In this document: positions 50,126-58,022 of the stretch, one piece after another | Position numbering within the stretch: position 1 is the first letter of the stretch | Layout of the letters: each line of letters opens with the position of its first letter | Assembly: GCF_030165005.1 (NCBI RefSeq) | Contig: NZ_JASNNW010000004.1 | Location: forward strand, 1-64,000 | DNA: 64,000 nt | DNA from: Blastococcus capsensis | Lineage (GTDB): Bacteria > Actinomycetota > Actinomycetes > Mycobacteriales > Geodermatophilaceae | Direction of reading: 5' to 3' | Position numbers and translations under genes: made by a program | The notes under the pieces: model-generated | What the model saw: the letters and a program-made list of their open reading frames with translations, nothing else | Database searches by the model: none | Told to the model about the DNA's origin: nothing

Positions 50126-50872
50126 TTGCGGGACGACCGGGGAACGGCCTACGGCGGTCCGCCGCCGCGCCGTGTCGTGTCGCTGGTCCCGTCGCTGACC
50201 GAGGCGATCGCGGCCACCGACGCCGGGCTCCTCGCCGGCGCCACCGACTGGTGCACCCATCCGGCCGGCCTGGACGTGCCGCGTGTCGGCGGGACGAAGT
50301 GGCCGGACCTCGCCCGGGTGCTCGAGCTGGCCCCCGACCTGGTGGTCGCCAACGCAGAGGAGAACCGGGACGAGGACGTCGCGGCGCTGCGGGCCGCCGG
50401 CGTCCCGGTCTGGGTCACGGCCCCGGCCACGGTGCCGCAGGCGCTCGACTCGCTGGCCCGCATGCTCCAGGTGCTGGGCCGCTCCGATCCCGCCTGGCTG
50501 CGGCGCGCCCGCGACGTCTGGGCGGCTCCACCGGCGGTGCCTGCCGTCGACGCCGTCGTCCCGATCTGGCGCCGTCCGTGGATGGTGCTGGGCCGGGACA
50601 CCTTCGCCGGCGACGTGCTGGCGAGGCTGGGCGTGCGCAACGTCTTCGCCGGGCACGCCGACCGGTACCCGCAGCTGGGCCGGGACGAGCCTGCGGCCGT
50701 CGCCGCGGAGCTGGTGGTGTTCCCGGACGAGCCGTACGCGTTCGCCCCGGACGACGGGCCGGAGGCGTGGCCGCAGGCCCGGCCGGTCTTCGTCAGCGGC
50801 CGGCACCTCACCTGGTACGGCCCGTCGCTGGTCGAGGCCCCGGAGGTGCTGGCGCGCCGGCTGTCCGGGTGA
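50126..50872 (+). CDS. Helical-backbone metal receptor (cobalamin-binding-type) protein
   Basis: 248 aa. RVVSLVPSLTEAIAATDAG and then VGGTKWPDLARVLELAPDLV are the first lobe of the TroA/BtuF-like substrate-binding fold, with two lobes and a connecting helix. There is no signal peptide or lipobox, so it is cytosolic. Relatives are annotated cobalamin-binding protein; a transport partner is not seen. The start is a TTG at 50126 by position 3 bp after the previous stop; a GTG at 50173 would shorten it by 15 residues. Confidence 0.72.
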   Translation: MRDDRGTAYGGPPPRRVVSLVPSLTEAIAATDAGLLAGATDWCTHPAGLDVPRVGGTKWPDLARVLELAPDLVVANAEENRDEDVAALRAAGVPVWVTAPATVPQALDSLARMLQVLGRSDPAWLRRARDVWAAPPAVPAVDAVVPIWRRPWMVLGRDTFAGDVLARLGVRNVFAGHADRYPQLGRDEPAAVAAELVVFPDEPYAFAPDDGPEAWPQARPVFVSGRHLTWYGPSLVEAPEVLARRLSG

Positions 50873-50891
50873 TCGGTGCCAGACTGCGGGC

Positions 50892-51278
50892 GTGCTGCTG
50901 CTCGCGGACGCGGTGGCCGTCCTGCACGCGGCCGCCGTCCTGTTCATGCTCACCGGCGCGCTGCTCGCGCTCCGGTGTCCCCGGGTGCTGTGGCTGCACG
51001 TGCCGGTGGGCCTGGCGATCCTGGCCGTCAACCTGGCCGGGGCCGACTGCCCGCTGACCGAACTGGAGCTCTGGCTGCGGAAACGCGCCGGGGCGGACCC
51101 GTTCCAGAGCGGGTTCCTCGGGCACTACGTCTTCGACCCGCTGGGCCTCGACGTCGCCGCGACCGGTACCCGGCTGGGCGTCTACACCGTGGCGTTCGGG
51201 CTCAACGCCCTCGGCTACGGGCTGCTGACCGTGCGGCACCGCCGGCGGAGGGGGCGCATCCCGGCCGCGATGTCCTGA
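50892..51278 (+). CDS. DUF2784 membrane protein
   Basis: 128 aa with three or four hydrophobic segments (LLADAVAVLHAAAVLFMLTG; LHVPVGLAILAVNLAG). The conserved CPLTELELWLRKRAGADPF segment identifies the DUF2784 family. Function unknown. GTG 50892 is used. A hairpin at 51355 lies between it and panB, which converges from the right. Confidence 0.78.
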   Translation: MLLLADAVAVLHAAAVLFMLTGALLALRCPRVLWLHVPVGLAILAVNLAGADCPLTELELWLRKRAGADPFQSGFLGHYVFDPLGLDVAATGTRLGVYTVAFGLNALGYGLLTVRHRRRRGRIPAAMS

Positions 51279-51354
51279 CGAGCGGGGGCCGGAGGCCGCC
51301 CCGAGGGGGCACGCAGCGGCTCAGCCCGACCGGGGCACGGCCATCGGCGCGGTC

Positions 51355-51373
51355 GATCGCCCGGAGGGCGATC
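51355..51373. terminator. Hairpin at the panB stop
   Basis: GATCGCCC (51355-51362) and GGGCGATC (51366-51373) with loop GGA. It overlaps the panB stop codon and lies in the gap between two convergent genes. Confidence 0.5.
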
Positions 51374-52202
51374 AGTCGAACGAGTGCTCGGGTCCCGGGA
51401 AGACCCCACCGCGGACCTCGTCGGCGTACTCCTTCGCCGCACGCAGCAGCTCGCCCCGCAGGTCGGCGTACTTCTTCACGAACTTCGGCACCCGACCGCC
51501 GTTGAGGCCGGCCATGTCCGGCCACACCAGCACCTGCGCGTCGCAGTCCACGCCGGCGCCGATGCCGATCGTCGGGATGGACAGCTCCTTGGTCACCCGA
51601 CCGGCGATCTCGGCCGGCACCATCTCCAGGACGACGGCGAACGCGCCGGCCTCCTGCACCGCGTGCGCGTCGGCGAGCAACTGCTCGGCGCCGGCGCCAC
51701 GGCCCTGCACCCGGAAACCGCCGAGGGCGTGCTCGCTCTGCGGCGTGAACCCGATGTGCGCCATCACGGGGATGCCGGACTCCTGCAGCAGCGTGATCTG
51801 CGGAGCCACCCGCGCTCCGCCCTCGAGCTTCACCGCCTGCGCACCGCCGTCCTTCATCATGCGGACGGCGGTGTCGAAGGCCTGCTGCGGCCCGCTCTCG
51901 TAGCTGCCGAACGGCAGGTCGGCGACGATCAGCGCCCGCTTCGTGGAGCGGGTGACCGCCCTGGTCATCACCAGCAGGTCCTCCACGGTGACCGCGACGG
52001 TGCTGGTGTGCCCGAGGACGACGTTGCCGGCGGAGTCACCCACCAGCATCACCGGGATGCCGGCCTCCTCGAAGATGGCCGCGCTGTAGGTGTCGTAGGC
52101 GGTGAGCATCGCCCACTTCTCGCCGCGGGCCTTGGCCTGCTGCAGGTGGTGGATCCGCACCCGGGCCGACGAGGAGCCGCCGTAGAGCACCGACTCGGTC
52201 AT
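51372..52202 (-). CDS. panB: 3-methyl-2-oxobutanoate hydroxymethyltransferase
   Basis: 276 aa, standard PanB length. [12 protein letters not shown] with the metal-binding Asp, the catalytic EMVPAEIA region and [11 protein letters not shown] are clear. It makes ketopantoate from alpha-ketoisovalerate and methylene-tetrahydrofolate for pantothenate and CoA synthesis. The ATG at 52202 overlaps the nadE stop (ATGA), so panB and nadE are translationally coupled. panE and panC are not in the window. Confidence 0.96.
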   Translation of the reverse strand: MTESVLYGGSSSARVRIHHLQQAKARGEKWAMLTAYDTYSAAIFEEAGIPVMLVGDSAGNVVLGHTSTVAVTVEDLLVMTRAVTRSTKRALIVADLPFGSYESGPQQAFDTAVRMMKDGGAQAVKLEGGARVAPQITLLQESGIPVMAHIGFTPQSEHALGGFRVQGRGAGAEQLLADAHAVQEAGAFAVVLEMVPAEIAGRVTKELSIPTIGIGAGVDCDAQVLVWPDMAGLNGGRVPKFVKKYADLRGELLRAAKEYADEVRGGVFPGPEHSFD

Positions 52203-54031
52203 GGCTTCGCTCCCTCTCGCACGGTGGGCAGGGTCTCGCGCCACCGGTTGGTGACGGGCAGGCGCCGGTCCCGCCCGAACGCCTTCAGGCTGATCTTGGT
52301 GCCGGGGGCGGACTGGCGGCGCTTGAACTCGGCGCCGTCCACCAGTCGCAGCACCCGCGCCACCACCTCGGGGTCATGGCCCCTCTCCAGCAGCTCGGCC
52401 ATGCCGAGGTCGCCGTCGACGTAGTCGGCGATGACCGCGTCGAGCTCCTCGTAGGAGGGCAGCGAGTCGCTGTCGACCTGACCCGGCGCCAGCTCCGCCG
52501 ACGGCGGCTTGTCGATCGAGTTCCGCGGGATCGGTTCGGTCTCCCCGCGGCGCCGGGCCTCGTCGTTGCGCCAGCGGGCCAGCTCCCAGACCAGGGTCTT
52601 GGGCACGTCCTTGATGGGTGCGAACCCGCCGGCCGAGTCGCCGTACAGGGTCGAGTAGCCGACGGCGATCTCGCTCTTGTTGCCGGTCGTCAGCAGGAGG
52701 TGCCCGTGCTGGTTCGACAGCCCCATGAGCAGCGTGCCGCGGACCCGCGCCTGCAGGTTCTCGGCCGCGACGCCGGTGAGCTCGGCCGCCCCGTGGAAGG
52801 CGTCGACCATCGGCGCGATCGGCACCGCGGAGTAGTGCAGGCCGGTACGGTGCGCGAGGTCCTCGGCGTCGGCGAGCGAGTGCTCGCTGGACCACTTCGA
52901 GGGCAGCCCGACGCCGTGCACGCGGTCGGCGCCGAGCGCGTCGACGGCCAGGGCGGCGACCACGGCGGAGTCGATGCCGCCCGAGAGCCCGAGCACCACC
53001 GAGGGCATGCCGTTCTTGTCGATGAAGTCCCTGAGGCCCAGCACCAGGGCCCGCCAGACCTCCTCGCAGTCGCTGAGCGGATCGGCGATCGTGGGCGGCT
53101 GCGCCTCGTAGACATCGACCGGCTGCTCCGACAACACGTGCCGGGTGACGGTCATCGGGCCGACCCGGCCTGCGCGCCGCTCGGGTACCGCAGACGGGTC
53201 GAGCGCCAGGTCGACGGTCAGCAGGTGCTCGACGAACTGCGGCGCCCGGGCCAGCAGCTCGCCGGTGGGGGAGACCGCCATCGAGTCGCCGTCGAAGACG
53301 AGCTCGTCCTGGCCGCCGACCTGGTTGCAGTAGAGGATCGCCGCCCGCGCCTCAGCGGCCCGGCGCTGCACCAGCGGAAGCCGGAGATCGTCCTTGGCCC
53401 GCTCGTACGGTGAGGCGTTGGGGGAGACGACCAGGTCGACCCCGGCCTGACCGGCCACTCCGCACGGGCCGCCCTCCACCCAGAGGTCCTCGCACACGGT
53501 CAGGGCCACGTCCACCCCGTGCAGCCGCACGACGGGCAGCTCGGTGCCGGGCACGAAGTAGCGGGCCTCGTCGAAGACGCCGTAGTTGGGGAGGTGCCGC
53601 TTGTAGTAGCGGACGACGACGTCGCCTCCGTGCAGGAGCGCGGCGGCGTTCCGCGGCGCGCCCCGGCGGGGGTTGGCGTCGGAGGGCCGATCGTCGTCGG
53701 TGGGGGGCTCGTCCACCGGTGCCGGGCCGCTGCCCTCGGTGTGCGCCAGGTACCCGACGACGACGGCGAGGTTCCCGAGCCCGTCGGCGGCCAGCCGGGC
53801 CCCGAGGTCCACCAGCGCCTGTTCGCTGGCGCGGGCGAAGGACTCCCGCAGCACCAGGTCCTCCGGGGGGTAACCGGTCAGCGTCATCTCCGGGAAGACG
53901 ACGAGGTGGGCGCCGGCCTCTGCGGCCTTCGCCGCCCAGCGGAGGACGAGGTCGCTGTTGCCCGCCAGGTCGCCGACCCGGGTGTCGACCTGCGCCATGG
54001 CCACCCGCAACTGCACCGGCTGCTCGTTCAC
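52199..54031 (-). CDS. nadE: Glutamine-dependent NAD+ synthetase
   Basis: 610 aa two-domain enzyme. Residues 1-290 are a nitrilase-type glutaminase with the Glu (FPEMTLTGY), Lys ([14 protein letters not shown]) and Cys ([12 protein letters not shown]) triad. Residues 310-610 are the synthetase with the P-loop [11 protein letters not shown] and [11 protein letters not shown]. It converts deamido-NAD to NAD with glutamine as amide donor. An extended segment around residues 100-125 ([16 protein letters not shown]) is a linker insertion. GTG 54031 is used; panB overlaps its stop. Confidence 0.96.
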   Translation of the reverse strand: MNEQPVQLRVAMAQVDTRVGDLAGNSDLVLRWAAKAAEAGAHLVVFPEMTLTGYPPEDLVLRESFARASEQALVDLGARLAADGLGNLAVVVGYLAHTEGSGPAPVDEPPTDDDRPSDANPRRGAPRNAAALLHGGDVVVRYYKRHLPNYGVFDEARYFVPGTELPVVRLHGVDVALTVCEDLWVEGGPCGVAGQAGVDLVVSPNASPYERAKDDLRLPLVQRRAAEARAAILYCNQVGGQDELVFDGDSMAVSPTGELLARAPQFVEHLLTVDLALDPSAVPERRAGRVGPMTVTRHVLSEQPVDVYEAQPPTIADPLSDCEEVWRALVLGLRDFIDKNGMPSVVLGLSGGIDSAVVAALAVDALGADRVHGVGLPSKWSSEHSLADAEDLAHRTGLHYSAVPIAPMVDAFHGAAELTGVAAENLQARVRGTLLMGLSNQHGHLLLTTGNKSEIAVGYSTLYGDSAGGFAPIKDVPKTLVWELARWRNDEARRRGETEPIPRNSIDKPPSAELAPGQVDSDSLPSYEELDAVIADYVDGDLGMAELLERGHDPEVVARVLRLVDGAEFKRRQSAPGTKISLKAFGRDRRLPVTNRWRETLPTVREGAKP

Positions 54032-54145
54032 ACCGCACAGTCTCGCCGTTCACCGCGGGACAGGGCCAGGTGGGGGACCGGCCAGATGATCACCGGGGTC
54101 CTGCGCCGACGGGGTGGCAGGTGCCGTCGGACTGCCGGCCACGTC

Positions 54146-55177
54146 CTACCGCCGGAGCCCCGGGCGGGTCCGCCTGCCCGTCGGGGCCGGCGGGACGACG
54201 GCCACGGCTCCGGGCACCCCGTCGACCACGGCGCGGCTCACCGACCCGAACACCGCGCCACGGGCCGGCCCGCGCCCGCGGGTGCCCACCACGACGAGGG
54301 CGGCGCCGGCCGCGCCCTCGATCAGCGCGGAGGTCGGATCCCGGCGGACCACCTCGACGTCCACGGGGACGTCGGGGTACTCCGTGCGCCACCGGGCGAG
54401 CGAGGTGTGCAGGAGGTCGTACGCGCCCACCTCGCTGGTCATCAGGGGCGCGGTGACCGCTTCCAGGTCGGCGGGGCGGTCGGCGGCCCAGGCGTGGACC
54501 GCCGTCACGGTCAGCCCGCGCTGGTGCGCCGCCCGGAAGGCGAACCCGACGGCCGCATCGCACCGGCGGCTGCCGCCGACCCCCACGACGACGCGTGAGC
54601 CGATCGCCTCCGGCGGAGTCGCGCCGGCCGTGGGACGGACCACCGCGACCGGGCAGCGTGCCGAGGCGCTGAGCCGGGCGGCGAGGGAACCCGGCAACCG
54701 CCGCTGCGTGCTCCGCGGCTGCCCGGTCGACCGGCAGCCGAGCACGAGCAGCCGTGCCTCGCCGCTCTGCCGCAGCAGGACGTGCCCTGGGCTGCCCTGC
54801 ACGAGATGGGCAGTCACCTCCAGGCCAGGGTGCACCGACCGTGCGTGGGTGACGGCCGCTTCCAGCACGTGCGCGCCCGTGGCCTCCGCCGTCCGTAGGT
54901 CCACGAACCCGGGGAACATGCCGAAGGGGTCCAGCCCGGTCGGGAGGCGCAGCACGTGGACCACCCGCAGCGGGCACTGCTGGGCCGCGGCCTCCGCGGC
55001 CGCCCACTCGACGGCGCGCCCCGCGGTGTCGCTCCTGGCGGTCACCCCGACGACGACCGGGGCGGCGAGCCCGCGGAGGCGGTCGGCGACCGGCAGCACC
55101 ATGCGGGCGAACTCCGGGTCCGAGAGCAGGTCGCCCTCGATCTCCCGCACCGTCCGACGTTCCCTGTCACTGAGCAC
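54146..55177 (-). CDS. Tandem universal stress protein with DUF3040-like N-terminus
   Basis: 343 aa. Residues 1-35 (MLSDRERRTVREIEGDLLSD) read like the N-terminal helix of DUF3040 proteins. Two UspA domains follow, with nucleotide-binding loops VVVGVTARSDTAGRAVEWA and VLGCRSTGQP, then VVVGVGGSRRCDAAVGFAF and VVVGTRGRGPARGAVFGSVS, the second with the full G-2x-G-9x-G(S/T) motif. Such tandem USPs bind ATP and respond to hypoxia or starvation in actinobacteria. GTG 55177 has GAGGAGG 6 nt upstream. The gene is divergent from a MarR regulator. Confidence 0.85.
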   Translation of the reverse strand: MLSDRERRTVREIEGDLLSDPEFARMVLPVADRLRGLAAPVVVGVTARSDTAGRAVEWAAAEAAAQQCPLRVVHVLRLPTGLDPFGMFPGFVDLRTAEATGAHVLEAAVTHARSVHPGLEVTAHLVQGSPGHVLLRQSGEARLLVLGCRSTGQPRSTQRRLPGSLAARLSASARCPVAVVRPTAGATPPEAIGSRVVVGVGGSRRCDAAVGFAFRAAHQRGLTVTAVHAWAADRPADLEAVTAPLMTSEVGAYDLLHTSLARWRTEYPDVPVDVEVVRRDPTSALIEGAAGAALVVVGTRGRGPARGAVFGSVSRAVVDGVPGAVAVVPPAPTGRRTRPGLRR

Positions 55178-55212
55178 GAGCGCCTCCTCAAGGCGATCCG
55201 CACCGGGGGTGT

Positions 55213-55231
55213 TGCATCGTAACGCGATACA
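55213..55231. promoter_or_regulatory. Palindromic operator in the USP/MarR divergent region
   Basis: TGCATCG-TAACG-CGATACA is a 19-bp dyad with one mismatch and a perfect inner ATCG/CGAT. It is AT-richer than its surroundings and lies 36 bp from the USP start and 50 bp from the MarR start. This is the size and position expected of a MarR dimer site controlling both genes. Confidence 0.55.
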
Positions 55232-55280
55232 TCCGGTCGCGGTAGCGGACGACGCGCTGCGCCCGTGGTCTCATGTCGGC

Positions 55281-55709
55281 GTGGCCGCTCCCGACGACGC
55301 ACCCGGCGGTCCGCCGCTGAGCAAGCGGGACTTCGAGGCGCTCGCCCGTTTCCGGTTCGGCATCCGCCGGTACCTGCGGTTCAGCGAGGAGACGGTGCGC
55401 CGGCACGGGCTCACCCCGCAGCAGTACCAGCTGCTCCTGGCGATCAAGGGCTTCCCGGACCGGGATTGGGCCACGGTGCGGGAACTGGCCGACCGGCTCC
55501 AGCTGCGGCACCACAGCGTGGTGGAGCTGGTCAACCGGGCGCAGGGCCAGGGTCTCGTGGACCGGACTCCGCACCCGACGGACGCGCGCGCGGTACGGGT
55601 CGTGTTGACGGCCGAGGGGGAGCGCATCCTCGCCCGGCTCAGCGCGCTGCACCGGGATGAACTGCGCCGGCAGGACACCGCGCTGTTCCCGCCCACCTGG
55701 GAGGGTTGA
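55281..55709 (+). CDS. MarR-family transcriptional regulator
   Basis: 142 aa. A winged helix-turn-helix is clear: QYQLLLAIKGFPDRDWATVR, ELADRLQLRHHSVVELVNRA, wing HPTDARAVRVVLT, and the C-terminal dimer helices. The likely ligand is unknown. The GTG at 55281 is used. It is divergent from the universal stress protein gene, which is the likely target together with itself through the dyad at 55213-55231. Confidence 0.86.
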   Translation: MAAPDDAPGGPPLSKRDFEALARFRFGIRRYLRFSEETVRRHGLTPQQYQLLLAIKGFPDRDWATVRELADRLQLRHHSVVELVNRAQGQGLVDRTPHPTDARAVRVVLTAEGERILARLSALHRDELRRQDTALFPPTWEG

Positions 55710-55750
55710 TCCGGCAACCAGGACGGCCACGACCCGATCGGGAAAGCGCG

Positions 55751-55809
55751 GCACCGTGTGCGAAACGCCCGGACGGGGCACGCTTGCGCTGATTTCACAT
55801 CCCGGAAAC
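55751..55809 (+). promoter_or_regulatory. Candidate GlnR boxes upstream of glnA2
   Basis: TTCAC-ATCCCG-GAAAC (55794-55809) matches the actinobacterial GlnR pattern gTnAC-n6-GaAAC at every defined base but the first. GCACC-GTGTGC-GAAAC (55751-55766) is a weaker upstream copy. They lie 14 and 57 bp before the start codon. GlnR control of nitrogen genes is known in Streptomyces and mycobacteria. Binding at these sites is inferred. Confidence 0.6.
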
Positions 55810-55823
55810 GAGCGGACTGGATC

Positions 55824-57173
55824 ATGGCGGGCATGGACCGACAGCAGGAATTCGTCCTGCGGACCCTCGAAGAGCGCGACATCCGCTTCGTGCGGCTGTG
55901 GTTCACCGACGTCAGCGGCTACCTCAAGGCCGTCGCGGTGGCCCCCGCCGAGATCGAGGCCGCGTTCGCCGAGGGCATCGGCTTCGACGGGTCGGCGATC
56001 GAGGGCTTCGCGCGCGTCTACGAGTCCGACATGCTCGCCAAGCCCGACCCCGGCACGTTCCAGGTGATGCCCGCCCGCGAGGGGCGGGCCAGCGACACCG
56101 CCCGGATGTTCTGCGACATCACCCTGCCCGACGGCTCACCCTCGTGGGCCGACCCCCGCCACGTGCTGCGCCGGGCCCTGGCCAAGGCCGCCGACATGGG
56201 GTTCACCTTCTACACCCATCCCGAGATCGAGTTCTTCCTGCTGAAGGACCTGCCCACCGACGGCAGCGCCCCGCAGCCGGCGGACACCGGCGGCTACTTC
56301 GACCTGTCCACGCACAACGTGGCGCACGACTTCCGCCGGGAGGCCGTCTTCGCGCTCGAGGCCATGGGCATCTCGGTGGAGTTCAGCCACCACGAGGTCG
56401 CGCCCGGCCAGCAGGAGATCGACCTCCGGTACGCCGACGCGCTGTCGATGGCAGACAACATCATGACGCTGCGGCACGTCGTCCGGGAGGTGGCGCTGGC
56501 CCAGGGTGTGCATGCCACGTTCATGCCCAAGCCGTTCACCGAGCTGGCCGGCTCCGCGATGCACACCCACCTGTCGCTGTTCGAGGGCGACCGAAACGCC
56601 TTCCACGACCCGGCCGACCCGATGCGGCTGTCCACGACCGGCAAGCAGTTCATCGCCGGCCTGCTCACCCACGCCCGAGAGGTCACCGCCGTCACCAACC
56701 AGACGGTGAACTCCTACCGGCGGCTGCTGGCCGGCACCGAGGCGCCGACCGCGGCGACGTGGGGCCGGGCCAACCGCTCCGCGCTGGTGCGGCTGCCCTC
56801 CTACAAGCCGAGCAAGGCGCAGTCCGCCCGCGTCGAGATCCGCTCGCCGGACTCCGCGTGCAACCCGTACCTCACCTTCGCCATCCTGCTGGCCGCCGGG
56901 CTGCGGGGCATCGAGAGGGGCTACGAGCTGCCGCCGGAGGCCGAGGACGACGTCTGGTCGCTGACCGACACCGAGCGCCGCGCGGCCGGGTACGAGGACC
57001 TGCCGGTCTCCCTCGGTGAGGCGCTGACCGCGATGCAGGGCAGCGAGCTGGTCGCCGAGACCCTCGGCGAGCACGTGTTCGAGTTCTTCCTGCGCAACAA
57101 GTGGGAGGAGTTCAACTCCTACCGCCGGAACGTGACGCCGTTCGAGCTGCAGCGCTACCTGCCGGGGCTCTGA
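55824..57173 (+). CDS. glnA2: Glutamine synthetase (GlnA2 type)
   Basis: 449 aa, close to mycobacterial GlnA2 (about 446 aa). GFDGSAIEGF, metal-site EIEFFLL and GQQEIDLRY, AGSAMHTHLSL and the ATP/ammonium motifs RRLLAGTEAPTAATWGRANR are present. The adenylylation tyrosine region near the C-terminus (NLYxLP type) of GSI-beta enzymes is replaced by YRRNVTPFELQRYL, as in GlnA2, which is not adenylylated in the usual way. The start is ATG 55824 (or 55833, giving MDRQQEF as in relatives). The glutamine amidotransferase and glnE follow. Confidence 0.92.
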   Translation: MAGMDRQQEFVLRTLEERDIRFVRLWFTDVSGYLKAVAVAPAEIEAAFAEGIGFDGSAIEGFARVYESDMLAKPDPGTFQVMPAREGRASDTARMFCDITLPDGSPSWADPRHVLRRALAKAADMGFTFYTHPEIEFFLLKDLPTDGSAPQPADTGGYFDLSTHNVAHDFRREAVFALEAMGISVEFSHHEVAPGQQEIDLRYADALSMADNIMTLRHVVREVALAQGVHATFMPKPFTELAGSAMHTHLSLFEGDRNAFHDPADPMRLSTTGKQFIAGLLTHAREVTAVTNQTVNSYRRLLAGTEAPTAATWGRANRSALVRLPSYKPSKAQSARVEIRSPDSACNPYLTFAILLAAGLRGIERGYELPPEAEDDVWSLTDTERRAAGYEDLPVSLGEALTAMQGSELVAETLGEHVFEFFLRNKWEEFNSYRRNVTPFELQRYLPGL

Positions 57174-57174
57174 G

Positions 57175-57288
57175 GAAGGAGCCCCTCGCTCCCCACGGCG
57201 TGCTCCGTGGAAGGACCCCGCCCTCCTCACCACTCGCAAGCTCGCGGCGAGCCTCCGGACGGGGCCGCCCCTGCGAGGGGGCCGTTCC
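57175..57288. repeat. Dispersed dyad repeat, nested copy C
   Basis: An outer unit (GAAGGAGCCCCTCGC at 57175 and GCGAGGGGGCCGTTCC ending 57288) is split by a second, full unit (57209-57266 or so) that runs from GAAGGACCCCG to GACGGGGCC around ACCACTCGCAAGCTCG. The outer arms pair (CCCCTCGC/GCGAGGGG). It looks like one copy inserted in another, 2 bp after the glnA2 stop. Confidence 0.65.
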
Positions 57289-57302
57289 ATAAGCTCACCT
57301 CC

Positions 57303-58022
57303 GTGGCCCGCCTGCTCGTCGTCGTCCCCAGCGAGTCCGACCCGCCCGCGCGGTTGGGGGAGTGGCTGCGGGCCACGGGACTGGAACTCGACGAGCGGCA
57401 CCTGGGACTCGGCGACCCGCTGCCGCCGACCCTCGACGGGTTCGACGGGCTGGTGGTCCTCGGTGGCCCGCAGTCGTCGATGGACGACGAGACCACCAGC
57501 CCCGAGCTCGTCGGCGTCCGCGCCCTCCTGCGGCAGGCCATCGACGCGGACCTGCCCACGCTGGCGGTCTGCCTCGGCGCCCAGCTGCTCGCGCAGGCGG
57601 GCGGTGGCCGCATCCGCGTCGGCGTCGACGGGCCCGAGGTGGGCGCCACCCTGGTGGCCAAGCGCGACGCCGCCGACGCCGACCCGGTGTTCGGGCCGCT
57701 GCCGCTGTCGCCCGACGTCATCCAGTGGCACCACGACGAGATCGCCGAGCTGCCGACCGGCGCCACCCTGCTGGCGAGCAACCCGCACTACCCGCACCAG
57801 GCCTTCCGGGTGGGGTCGGGGGTGTACGGCCTGCAGTTCCACATCGAGACGACGCCCGAGACGGTGCGTGCCTGGGCCGGCAGCGACCCGGTGGGTGTGG
57901 CGGCCAGCCCGCTGGACGTCGAGGCCCTCTGCGCCCGCGCCACCGCCGCGCACGACGACGTCGCGGAGGCCTGGCAGCCGTTCGCCACCCGGTTCGCCGG
58001 GCTGGTGAGGGCTCGCGCGTGA
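57303..58022 (+). CDS. Class I glutamine amidotransferase-like protein
   Basis: 239 aa. The nucleophile is in LAVCLGAQLLAQA (Cys at about residue 84) and the His-Glu pair in LQFHIETTPE, so the GATase-1 triad is complete. The fold matches GMP-synthase-like stand-alone amidotransferases. It lies between glnA2 and glnE, and the glnE start overlaps its stop, so it may act in glutamine handling. Which acceptor it serves is unknown. GTG 57303 is preceded by a weak ribosome site. Confidence 0.8.
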   Translation: MARLLVVVPSESDPPARLGEWLRATGLELDERHLGLGDPLPPTLDGFDGLVVLGGPQSSMDDETTSPELVGVRALLRQAIDADLPTLAVCLGAQLLAQAGGGRIRVGVDGPEVGATLVAKRDAADADPVFGPLPLSPDVIQWHHDEIAELPTGATLLASNPHYPHQAFRVGSGVYGLQFHIETTPETVRAWAGSDPVGVAASPLDVEALCARATAAHDDVAEAWQPFATRFAGLVRARA

